Shown here: in pieces, positions 1-5,964 of the stretch
Layout: each line of letters begins with the position of its first letter
Numbering within the stretch: position 1 is the stretch's first letter
From: an uncultured Clostridia bacterium
GTDB lineage: Bacteria > Bacillota > Clostridia > Christensenellales > Aristaeellaceae
Reading direction: 5' to 3'
Length of the DNA: 13,335 bases
NCBI GenBank assembly: GCA_934636425.1
Contig: CAKUAV010000084.1
Location: 1 to 13,335, forward strand
Translations under genes and position numbers: made by a program
Notes under the pieces: model-generated
The model's database searches: none
Told to the model about the DNA's origin: nothing
Seen by the model: only the letters and a program-made list of their open reading frames with translations

Positions 1-11
1 CCGTAGTACAT
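1..11 (-). CDS. nrdG: Start of anaerobic RNR activase gene (partial)
   Basis: On the minus strand an ATG at 11-9 follows nrdD by 26 bases and is preceded by an AGAAGG ribosome binding site about 7 bases upstream. Only four codons are visible before the window ends (Met-Tyr-Tyr-Gly). Many NrdG proteins, the radical SAM activases that install the glycyl radical on NrdD, begin with a similar Met-x-Tyr-Gly stretch, and nrdG usually sits directly downstream of nrdD. The call rests on position, ribosome binding site and four residues, so it is an inference; sequence beyond the edge would settle it. Confidence 0.55.
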
Positions 12-37
12 AAAGCCGCCTTCTCTGAGCGTATTCC

Positions 38-2218
38 TTACAGATGCAGCACGCGCTCCTTGATCTCCTGCGTGCGTCCCTGATTCCAGAACTGCGTGCC
101 GATGTAGCCGCAGGTGCGCCGGGCCACGTTCATCTTGTCCTGATCGCGGTTGTGGCAGTTGGGGCACTCCCAGACCAGCTTGCCCTCCTCGTCCTCGACG
201 ATCTGGATCTCGCCGTCGTAGCCGCACACCTGGCAGTAATCGCTCTTGGTGTTCAGCTCGGCATAGATGATGTTGTCATAGATGAACTTCATCACCTGCA
301 GAACCGCCGGAATGTTGTTCTGCATGTTCGGCACCTCGACATAGCTGATCGCGCCGCCGGGCGAGAGATGCTGGAACTGCGCCTCAAAGCCCAGCTTCGA
401 GAACGCGTCGATCGGCTCGGTCACATGGACGTGATAGCTGTTGGTGATGTACGATTTGTCGGTCACGCCCGGAATAATGCCGAAGCGCTTTTGCAGGCAT
501 TTGGCGAATTTGTAGGTCGTGCTCTCCAGCGGCGTGCCGTACAGGCTGAAGTCGATGTTGTGCTCCGCCTTCCAGCCGCGGCAGGCCGCGTTCATGCGAT
601 CCATGACTTTGAGCGCGAACGGCGTGGCCTCGGGGTCGGTGTGGCTCTTGCCGGTCATGTATTTGACGCACTCGTAGAGCCCGGCATAGCCCAGCGATAT
701 TGTCGAATAGCCGCCGTAGAGCAGCTTGTCGATCGGCTCGCCCTTCTTGAGCCGCGCCAGCGCGCCGTGCTGCCAGAGTATGGGCGCGGCGTCGGACAGC
801 GTGCCCTTGAGCCGGTTGTGGCGGCACATGAGCGCCCTGTGGCACAGCTCGAGCCGCTCGTCGAATATCTCCCAGAACCTGTCGAAATCCCCGCCGGAGG
901 ACAGCGCCACGTCCACCAGATTGATGGTCACAACGCCCTGATTGAAGCGGCCGTAATATTTCGGCTTTCCGTTTTCGTCCACATAAGGGGTCAGGAAGCT
1001 GCGGCAGCCCATGCAGGTGTAGCAGTGTCCCTCGCCGTTTTTGTCCACCTTCAGCTCGAGCATCTTCTTTTCGGAGATGTAGTCGGGCACCATGCGGCGC
1101 GCCGTGCAGCGGGCGGCCAGCTCGGTGAGGTAGTAGTATTCGTCGCCCTCGTGGATATTGTCCTCCTCCAGCACATAGATGAGCTTGGGGAAGGCCGGCG
1201 TAATCCATACGCCCTTTTCGTTTTTAACGCCCTGATAGCGCTGTTCGAGCGCCTCCTCGATGATGACGGCCAGATCCTTCTTCTCCTGAGCGTTCCGGGC
1301 CTCGTTGAGATACATGAACACCGTCACGAACGGCGCCTGACCGTTTGTGGTCATCAGCGTGACCACCTGATACTGTATGGTCTGAACGCCCTTGCGGATC
1401 TCCTCGCGCAGCCGCTTTTCGACGATCTGCGAAACGGCCGCCTCGTTCGGCTCCACGCCCAGCGCCCTCACCTCGGCCTCAACGTCGCGGCGAATCTTCT
1501 CGCGCGACACCTGCACGAACGGCGCCAGATGCGTCAGCGATATGCTCTGCCCGCCGTACTGATTGCTGGCCACCTGCGCGATGATCTGTGTGGCGATGTT
1601 GCAGGCGGTCGAGAAGGAATGGGGCTTCTCGATCATTGTGCCGCTGATGACTGTGCCGTTCTGCAACATATCCTCGAGGTTCACCAGATCGCAGTTGTGC
1701 ATATGCTGCGCGTAATAGTCGGTGTCGTGGAAGTGTATGATGCCCTGCTCGTGCGCCTCAACCACGTCCTGGGGCAGCAGCAGGCGCTTTGTGATGTCCT
1801 TGCTGACCTCGCCGGCCATGTAGTCGCGCTGAACGCTGTTGACCGTCGGGTTCTTGTTGGCGTTCTCCTGCTTGACTTCCTCGTTGTTGCATTCGATCAG
1901 GCTGAGGATCTTGTTGTCGGTGGTGTTGGCCTGCCGCACCAGCGTGCGGGTATAGCGGTAGCGTATGTACTTCTTGGCCACCTCAAACGCGCCCTTTTCC
2001 ATGATCGCGGTCTCAACCAGCTCCTGAATCTCCTCGACCGCCACAGCGCGGTTCATCTCGCGGCACTGCCGCTCGACGTCCAGCACGATTGCGGCGATCT
2101 GCTCGGGATCCAACCGGTCGCTCTCGCGCTCGACGTTGCCGTTCGCGCCCAGAACCGCATTGCGAATCTTCATCGGGTCAAAATTTTCCTCGGCGCCATT
2201 GCGCTTGATGATTTTCAT
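38..2218 (-). CDS. nrdD: Anaerobic (class III) ribonucleoside-triphosphate reductase
   Basis: A cytoplasmic glycyl radical enzyme that reduces ribonucleoside triphosphates to deoxyribonucleotides without oxygen. The 726-residue product has an N-terminal ATP-cone (about 1-95, opening MKIIKRNGAEENFDPMKIRN) for allosteric ATP/dATP control. Next comes the catalytic barrel with the HFHDTDYYAQHMHNCDL segment and a Cys-rich loop at C399/C402/C405 (CYTCMGC). A zinc site follows at C662, C665, C685 and C688, and the C-terminal glycyl radical motif RRTCGYIG places the radical on about Gly704. Length and motif order are normal for the family. The reading frame extends 40 codons upstream, but ATG 2218 is chosen because the protein family starts there and GGAG lies about 9 bases before it. 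The probable nrdG start follows. The gene has its own promoter at 2402-2430 and a leader that can fold. Confidence 0.96.
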   Translation of the reverse strand: MKIIKRNGAEENFDPMKIRNAVLGANGNVERESDRLDPEQIAAIVLDVERQCREMNRAVAVEEIQELVETAIMEKGAFEVAKKYIRYRYTRTLVRQANTTDNKILSLIECNNEEVKQENANKNPTVNSVQRDYMAGEVSKDITKRLLLPQDVVEAHEQGIIHFHDTDYYAQHMHNCDLVNLEDMLQNGTVISGTMIEKPHSFSTACNIATQIIAQVASNQYGGQSISLTHLAPFVQVSREKIRRDVEAEVRALGVEPNEAAVSQIVEKRLREEIRKGVQTIQYQVVTLMTTNGQAPFVTVFMYLNEARNAQEKKDLAVIIEEALEQRYQGVKNEKGVWITPAFPKLIYVLEEDNIHEGDEYYYLTELAARCTARRMVPDYISEKKMLELKVDKNGEGHCYTCMGCRSFLTPYVDENGKPKYYGRFNQGVVTINLVDVALSSGGDFDRFWEIFDERLELCHRALMCRHNRLKGTLSDAAPILWQHGALARLKKGEPIDKLLYGGYSTISLGYAGLYECVKYMTGKSHTDPEATPFALKVMDRMNAACRGWKAEHNIDFSLYGTPLESTTYKFAKCLQKRFGIIPGVTDKSYITNSYHVHVTEPIDAFSKLGFEAQFQHLSPGGAISYVEVPNMQNNIPAVLQVMKFIYDNIIYAELNTKSDYCQVCGYDGEIQIVEDEEGKLVWECPNCHNRDQDKMNVARRTCGYIGTQFWNQGRTQEIKERVLHL

Positions 2219-2314
2219 GCTCTCACTCCACTTTTTCGTTATGCGGCTTCTATTGTCTCTGAAACGCATTTTCCCACAGAATCCGTCGAACAAATGCGAA
2301 AAACGCTCGGACAC

Positions 2315-2336
2315 AAAAATACGGGCTCGCAAGCCC
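2315..2336 (-). terminator. Possible attenuator hairpin in the nrdD leader
   Basis: On the minus strand GGGCT (2336-2332), a TGCG loop and AGCCC (2327-2323) are followed after GTA by five T (2319-2315). It lies between the nrdD promoter and its start codon, so it would act as an attenuator rather than an end-of-gene terminator. The stem is only 5 bp and the T run is short, so it may be weak or fortuitous. The GAGCC at 2352-2348 could instead pair with the GGCTT of the stem, giving an alternative fold. Confidence 0.35.
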
Positions 2337-2340
2337 ACTT

Positions 2341-2396
2341 CAGACGGCTCTCCCGCCGGCCTCTTCCCGAAGGCCGCCGCGCAGGCTCATCGTCTG
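2341..2396 (-). promoter_or_regulatory. Foldable 5' end of the nrdD transcript
   Basis: Read on the minus strand, CAGACG at 2396-2391 is complementary to CGTCTG at 2346-2341. The enclosed segment contains a second hairpin, GGCCT (2375-2371) with AGGCC (2362-2358). The outer helix begins at the predicted transcription start (about 2395), so the RNA could open with a closed domain followed by the terminator-like hairpin at 2315-2336. It does not match a riboswitch class that I recognise. High GC makes chance pairing possible. Confidence 0.35.
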
Positions 2397-2401
2397 TGAC
2401 T

Positions 2402-2430
2402 ACTATATTAGATATACCGCGTTGTTTCAA
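2402..2430 (-). promoter_or_regulatory. Promoter of nrdD
   Basis: On the minus strand a -35 box TTGAAA (2430-2425) and a -10 box TATAGT (2407-2402) are separated by 17 bases, each one base from the sigma-A consensus. The start is predicted near 2395, giving a leader of about 177 bases before ATG 2218. An imperfect AT-rich inverted repeat, TATAT-CTA-ATATA, overlaps the -10 region and could be an operator, but it does not convincingly match the NrdR box. Confidence 0.75.
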
Positions 2431-2453
2431 GCGCAAAACACCCCTTTTTGCAA

Positions 2454-2540
2454 CTTGGGACAAATTTGTGTAAGATCGCCGCGCCGCCGCTCCCGCCCCG
2501 ACGCGCACACCGCCGCAAAATGAGCGTGCCTTGGGACAAA
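2454..2540. repeat. Paired 11-base direct repeat upstream of nrdD
   Basis: CTTGGGACAAA occurs exactly at 2454-2464 and again at 2530-2540, 76 bases apart. The nearer copy lies about 24 bases upstream of the nrdD -35 box and overlaps the palindrome ACAAATTTGT. On the minus strand the repeat reads TTTGTCCCAAG. Position and spacing suggest regulator binding sites; which regulator is unknown. Confidence 0.4.
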
Positions 2541-2706
2541 ACCGCGCGGCCGCGTGCCGTCTTTCGATATCTGTCATATTATCTAATGGCACTATTTTAC
2601 CATGAATCGGGCTGTTAGGCATCTTTTACAGACCGGCGTCGGGAGTATTGTACGAATAATTATGCGTCAGCGCATGAACATACATCTTTCGTTGTACATA
2701 ATCAAG

Positions 2707-2733
2707 GCCGGCGTTCCTCATCGGCGCGCCGGC
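2707..2733 (-). terminator. Possible terminator after the EamA-type gene
   Basis: GCCGGCG (2707-2713) and CGCCGGC (2727-2733) form a perfect 7-bp stem with a 13-base loop, starting about 38 bases past the stop codon of the minus-strand transporter gene. The minus-strand sequence beyond it (TTGATTATG) has no real T run, so intrinsic termination would be weak. Confidence 0.3.
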
Positions 2734-2770
2734 AGATATAAACATCGTCAGAGTGCATTTCAAAACGCTT

Positions 2771-3646
2771 CTAGGGTATCATCAGCACCAGCGTGCCGAT
2801 CAATGTGATGAGCGCGCACAGCGCGTTCCGGCGCGTGATTTTCTCGCGGAAGAACAGCCCGAACACCACCGAGAGCACAACGCAGCCGCCCGTGATTATG
2901 GGATACTGCACCGACGGCTCGATGTGCATGATGCTCAGCAGCACCAGCACCTCGGCGACGCCGTTGACCACGCCGTAGCCGCCCGCCGCGCCCAGCGCCT
3001 TCATCGAGAGCCGCTTCACCAGACCGTGCCGCGCGCCCCACAGCACCACAGCGCCGCAGAAGAGAACGTTTAATATCATCTTCCAGATGGTAAAGTCGTT
3101 CGTGCCCACGATGGCCGTGCCGGCGGCGGGATTTTGATGGATGGTCGCCACAACGCCGGACATGCCGTTGAAGAAGAATATCGCCGCATAGCACAGCTTC
3201 GCCTTCCAGCCCTCGCGCTTTGCGCTCTTCTCGCCCGATGCGTTGACATACAGCGCCGCCGCGATCGTGACGAAGCAGACGATCTTCTGCCAGGTCACCG
3301 CGTCGCCGTTGAATATAAAGCCGTACAGGAAAGGAATGGCCATGCCGCCCAGCATCATATACAGCGAATATTTCGCCAGATCGGATATGGACAGCGCCAC
3401 GATGCCGAAATAGCCGCAGCCCACGCTGATCACCAGCGCGCAGACCGCCATCAGCAGCGAAAACGGCTCGAACGACAGCCTGAATCCATTGTAAGCGAAC
3501 ATCAGCGCGCCGAACACAGCCGACGAAATCATCAAAAACCGGCAGGAGCCGACGAACGTCTCGCCGGCCTCGCGCTGATAGACCTTGTTGAACACGAATT
3601 GTATGCTGAACAGCGCCGTCGCGATCATCAGCAGCAGATAGTACAT
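2771..3646 (-). CDS. EamA/DMT-superfamily transporter
   Basis: A 291-residue, very hydrophobic protein with about ten predicted membrane segments and short loops, as in the drug/metabolite transporter superfamily. It shows the two-fold internal layout of that group, with a first half of about 1-135 and a second of about 150-291. The halves are joined by a charged cytoplasmic stretch (SGEKSAKREGWKAK). A late conserved-looking GLFFREKITRRNALCA segment precedes the last helix, a typical EamA ending. Substrate cannot be told from sequence; the superfamily includes exporters of amino acids, drugs, nucleotide sugars and other metabolites. ATG 3646 is preceded by GGAGG 8 bases upstream. It lies 61 bases downstream of the membrane-anchored protein gene and is probably the last gene of the sirtuin unit, although hairpins in that gap may reduce read-through. 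Confidence 0.85.
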   Translation of the reverse strand: MYYLLLMIATALFSIQFVFNKVYQREAGETFVGSCRFLMISSAVFGALMFAYNGFRLSFEPFSLLMAVCALVISVGCGYFGIVALSISDLAKYSLYMMLGGMAIPFLYGFIFNGDAVTWQKIVCFVTIAAALYVNASGEKSAKREGWKAKLCYAAIFFFNGMSGVVATIHQNPAAGTAIVGTNDFTIWKMILNVLFCGAVVLWGARHGLVKRLSMKALGAAGGYGVVNGVAEVLVLLSIMHIEPSVQYPIITGGCVVLSVVFGLFFREKITRRNALCALITLIGTLVLMIP

Positions 3647-3661
3647 CTCTCATCCTCCGCA

Positions 3662-3706
3662 TTGCCCGTCGGGCAGTTTTCTTCCGTAAAGCGGCGCAGG
3701 AGCCGC
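3662..3706. other. Two small hairpins between anchored-protein gene and EamA gene
   Basis: GCGGC (3691-3695) pairs with GCCGC (3702-3706), directly after the stop codon of the minus-strand gene and followed on that strand by TTTA. A second hairpin, TGCCC-GTC-GGGCA at about 3663-3675, is followed on the plus strand by GTTTTCTT. Neither is a convincing terminator for the minus-strand genes; they may cause partial termination or protect mRNA ends. Confidence 0.35.
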
Positions 3707-3707
3707 G

Positions 3708-4454
3708 TCAGCCCATCTCGTAAAACGGCTGAGGGATGATTTCCCGCAGCTTTTCCCCATAGGCCGCGTCTCCATAGAACAGCATCACGCCCTGCATGCC
3801 GTCGTCAAATGTGTGGATGCGTCCCTCGAAGCCCTGCTGTGCGAGAACGTCGTTCGTCAATTCAATCGCCTTTTCGTTGAACCAGTCGCCGTAAAAGCCG
3901 ATCTCCCATTCATAGCGCTCCCCGTTCAGGACAAACGAAACCGTCGTTTTGCCCTCCGCCGCGGGCGCGCTGCCCTCTTCAAAATCGCCCTCGGCGCACT
4001 CCTCAACGCTTTCATGAACATCCGTCGGCTCAAATCCCGGAATGATGGCGCTCAGCCCCTGAAAATAGAGACTGTACATATTGTCGATATCGAAAACCTC
4101 CGCGTCGAACGCATACACATCCGACGAGCCCGGCGTCCACGCCCCGGTGTCATAATCATATTCTCCGATTCCGACGCTCATCAGCAGGTTCGTGGTGAAT
4201 GCATCCGCCGCTTCCGGCACATCAAGGCCCAGCTTTGCCCATTCGGCCTGCTGAGAAGCCATGAACGCCTCCGTTTCCTCAACAATCTCCTCCGGAATCT
4301 CTATTCCCAATCCCCGCAGGGCAGCGACCGTTTCCGCATGGGTCATGTTCTCCGCTCCTTTCTTTTCAGCATCGCCGTTCAACATTGTATTCATCCCCAG
4401 AACAATCAGCGCAAGCAGAAGAAAAGCGACGGCATACCTTGATTTTTTCGACAT
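3708..4454 (-). CDS. Membrane-anchored or secreted protein of unknown function
   Basis: A 248-residue product I do not recognise. It begins with a basic tip (MSKKSRY) and one hydrophobic segment (about residues 8-21), followed by a polar, strongly acidic body, so it is probably exported and anchored by an uncleaved signal or released after cleavage. There is no Cys after the hydrophobic stretch, so it is not a standard lipoprotein. The C-terminal third (from about residue 165) looks like a small folded domain, with VSFVLNGERYEWEIGFYGDW followed by a helix and DDGMQGVMLFYGD. An Asp/Glu-rich low-complexity part precedes it. The frame stays open far upstream into the sirtuin gene, but ATG 4454 is chosen because AGGAGGT lies 6 bases before it and the signal segment follows at once. 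It starts 29 bases after the sirtuin stop, implying co-transcription. Confidence 0.8.
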   Translation of the reverse strand: MSKKSRYAVAFLLLALIVLGMNTMLNGDAEKKGAENMTHAETVAALRGLGIEIPEEIVEETEAFMASQQAEWAKLGLDVPEAADAFTTNLLMSVGIGEYDYDTGAWTPGSSDVYAFDAEVFDIDNMYSLYFQGLSAIIPGFEPTDVHESVEECAEGDFEEGSAPAAEGKTTVSFVLNGERYEWEIGFYGDWFNEKAIELTNDVLAQQGFEGRIHTFDDGMQGVMLFYGDAAYGEKLREIIPQPFYEMG

Positions 4455-4483
4455 GGCGCACCTCCTCCGTTCAAATTGCCGCG

Positions 4484-5197
4484 TCACCGCACGACGATCT
4501 TCTCCATCGCCTCGCCCACGCGGCCGCGTATGACCAGCGTCGCGCGCTCGTCCGCGCTGGTCGCGTCGGGATTGATCACCACCAGCTCGCGCCCGCCGAA
4601 ATAGTCGATGAACGACGCCGCCGGCTGCACGGCCAGGCTCGTGCCCGCCACGATCAGCACGTCGGCCTGCGATATCTCGCGGCACGCGCCCATGATGGTG
4701 TATTTGTCCAGCGATTCGCCGTAGAGCACAACGTCGGGCTTGATCACGCCGCCGCATTCGCAGCGCGGCACGCCCTCGCTGTTTATGATCGCGTCCAGAC
4801 CGTACTTTTTGCCGCAGTTCAGGCAGGTGTTCTCATAGATCGTGCCATGCAGCTCGTAGACCAGCCTGTTTCCGGCCATGCGGTGCAGCCCGTCGATGTT
4901 CTGCGTCACGACGCCGCGCAGCTTTCCGGCCTGCTCCAGCTCGAACAGCTTTTTATGCGCCGCGTTGGGCTTCGCATTCGGGAATATCATCTTCTCGCGA
5001 TAGAATTTGAAGAACTCCTCCGGCTTTGAGTAAAAGAAGCGATCGCTGAGTATCACCTCGGGCGGATAGGCGTATTTCTGATTGTACAGCCCGTCCGCGC
5101 TGCGGAAATCGGGAATCCCGCTCTCTGTCGAAACGCCCGCCCCGCCGAAAAACACAATCCTCTGCCCCTTATCGACGATCTCCTGAAGCGTCTTCAT
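4484..5197 (-). CDS. cobB: NAD-dependent protein deacylase, sirtuin (Sir2/CobB family)
   Basis: Cytoplasmic sirtuin that uses NAD+ to remove acetyl or related acyl groups from lysines, releasing nicotinamide and O-acyl-ADP-ribose. The 237-residue protein contains the NAD-binding signature GAGVSTESGIPDFRS (19-33), TQNIDGLH (98-105), the catalytic His in ELHG (His117), four zinc Cys (C125, C128, C146, C148), the VLYGESL segment and the late GTSLAVQPAA nucleotide-binding motif. All key residues are present and the length is normal for bacterial sirtuins. ATG 5197 is preferred over an in-frame GTG at 5209 because GAGAGG lies just upstream and family members start at this point. It is the first gene of a three-gene minus-strand unit with a consensus promoter. 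In anaerobes that produce acetyl-CoA by PFOR, non-enzymatic acetylation is a plausible substrate source; that link is inference. Confidence 0.95.
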   Translation of the reverse strand: MKTLQEIVDKGQRIVFFGGAGVSTESGIPDFRSADGLYNQKYAYPPEVILSDRFFYSKPEEFFKFYREKMIFPNAKPNAAHKKLFELEQAGKLRGVVTQNIDGLHRMAGNRLVYELHGTIYENTCLNCGKKYGLDAIINSEGVPRCECGGVIKPDVVLYGESLDKYTIMGACREISQADVLIVAGTSLAVQPAASFIDYFGGRELVVINPDATSADERATLVIRGRVGEAMEKIVVR

Positions 5198-5237
5198 GCG
5201 CCCTCTCACACTCCCCGCGGTAAAAATCCACGCGTTT

Positions 5238-5266
5238 ATTATACTCTATCGCCGCGCTCACTTCAA
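5238..5266 (-). promoter_or_regulatory. Promoter of the sirtuin unit
   Basis: On the minus strand TTGAAG (5266-5261) and a perfect TATAAT (5243-5238) are 17 bases apart. The start is predicted near 5231, giving a short leader of about 34 bases before ATG 5197. Confidence 0.85.
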
Positions 5267-5407
5267 GCCCCGCGCCTATCCGCGCATAAATAAAAATGGC
5301 TCTTCGCAGAAAGCTGGCAAAAGCAGGGCGCGCCAGAGAGACGCGGGCAGCATGGAAGCAAAAATCGCACTGCTAAACGCGCATTTTTCCCTCTTTGTCC
5401 ATTCTCT
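5267..5407. other. Gene-free stretch upstream of the sirtuin promoter
   Basis: No coding region with a ribosome binding site and no RNA gene is recognised. It adjoins repeat copy D. A few fragments, such as the minus-strand CTGCCCGCGTCTCTCTGG, vaguely resemble the left arm of the intergenic repeat and could be the remnant of a further copy, but the match is too poor to call. Confidence 0.4.
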
Positions 5408-5594
5408 CATGGCAAAGCCATGCCAGAGTGTCGAAAAACCTCAGAGCGTTCGAGAAAGTCAAAGCCCTCTCGGACGTTCAATCGTATCTGTTAGCGCGCA
5501 CGGTGAATAGTGGACGATTTTGCGGCAGAAAATCCCATTTCCCAGAGCAAAAAACGTTTCCTTGCAGTTTGAGCCCGGAAATCTGAAAGATTTC
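5408..5594 (-). repeat. Intergenic structured repeat, copy D (diverged)
   Basis: Read on the minus strand, this copy has the core TGGGATTTTCTGCCGC, then AAAATCGTCC, then GATTGAACGTCCGAGAGGGC, and the 3' motif GGTTTTTCGAC, in the same order as the other copies. GATTTT and AAAATC around the core form a 6-bp hairpin. After the 3' motif comes a copy-specific perfect hairpin (CATGGC 5408-5413 with GCCATG 5417-5422). The 5' arm is diverged and carries another perfect hairpin (GAAATC 5578-5583 with GATTTC 5589-5594). It lies in tandem with copy C, in the same orientation as nifJ upstream. Confidence 0.65.
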
Positions 5595-5624
5595 ATCAAA
5601 AACTGATAGAGGCGGCTGTGGCGG

Positions 5625-5833
5625 GGGAGCTTGCCCTCCCGTCCCAGACCGTCGAAAAACCTTCGACGAGCTCGAAAGAGTCGAAGCCCTCGCGAATTTT
5701 CAATCGTGTTCGGCGGCGTGGCGGGACGATTTTTCGCGGCAGAAAATCCCATTTCCAGAGCAGGAACCGGAGAGGGGCGCGCGGCAGAGCGCTTACATCT
5801 CCGTTCACCAGCCTGTTAAGACCTTTTTTTGAC
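5625..5833 (-). repeat. Intergenic structured repeat, copy C
   Basis: Inverted copy of the unit found twice at 10710-11192. On the minus strand it starts with GTCAAAAAAAGG and runs through GTAAGCGCTCTGCCGCGCGC, CTCTGGAAATGGGATTTTC, GCCGCGAAAAATCGTCC and GATTGAAAATTCG to GAAGGTTTTTCGACGGTCTG at about 5645. It ends with a copy-specific hairpin (GGGAG 5625-5629 with CTCCC 5636-5640). The helix formed by 5803-5799 and 5789-5785 keeps its pairing despite base changes relative to copies A and B. It is located 3' of the nifJ terminator, same strand as nifJ. Confidence 0.8.
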
Positions 5834-5903
5834 AAGCTGTCACGGCGAAGCCCTGTACTCTGCCGCTACGGACTTGCACTCCCCCCAAGATTCCGTAAAG
5901 AGC

Positions 5904-5942
5904 CAAAAAAATCAGCCGGGGAGCAAACGCTCCTCGGCTGAT
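5904..5942 (-). terminator. Rho-independent terminator of nifJ
   Basis: A 13-bp stem (5911-5923 with 5930-5942, one G-T wobble) encloses the loop CAAACG. On the minus strand it is followed at once by a run of T (complement of the A run 5905-5910). It begins 23 bases past the nifJ stop codon. Confidence 0.93.
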
Positions 5943-5964
5943 TGAAACGAAGTTATTCAGGCGA

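Larger units (their letters stand above)
2431..2770. other. Gene-free stretch between nrdD promoter and EamA gene
   Basis: No credible coding region is present: open frames here lack ribosome binding sites and have no recognisable protein features. It holds two 11-base direct repeats upstream of the nrdD promoter, a 10-base palindrome ACAAATTTGT (2460-2469), a small hairpin ATGCG-TCAG-CGCAT (2662-2675) without a T run, and a GC-rich hairpin at 2707-2733. Base composition is more AT-rich in 2570-2700 than in the flanking genes. Confidence 0.6.

Noticed and set aside
2395..2430. NrdR box at the nrdD promoter
   Set aside because: The AT-rich inverted repeat over the -10 box lacks the ACAC/GTGT ends and the correct length, and no second box at the usual spacing is visible.
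44..2473. Long open frame (809 codons) on the plus strand opposite nrdD
   Set aside because: Antisense shadow of nrdD; the product is Leu/Val/Ala/Arg-rich without domains, and all catalytic motifs are on the minus strand.
2239..2622. 127-codon minus-strand frame upstream of nrdD
   Set aside because: It overlaps the nrdD promoter and leader, has no ribosome binding site, and its product is basic and featureless.
2662..2675. Hairpin ATGCG-TCAG-CGCAT as a terminator
   Set aside because: No T run on either strand; it is short enough to occur by chance.
5459..5941. Short open frames within repeat copies C and D
   Set aside because: They arise from the repeat sequence; similar peptides (KNRP, SRGF, RRFFDGL) appear in other copies only because the DNA is repeated.
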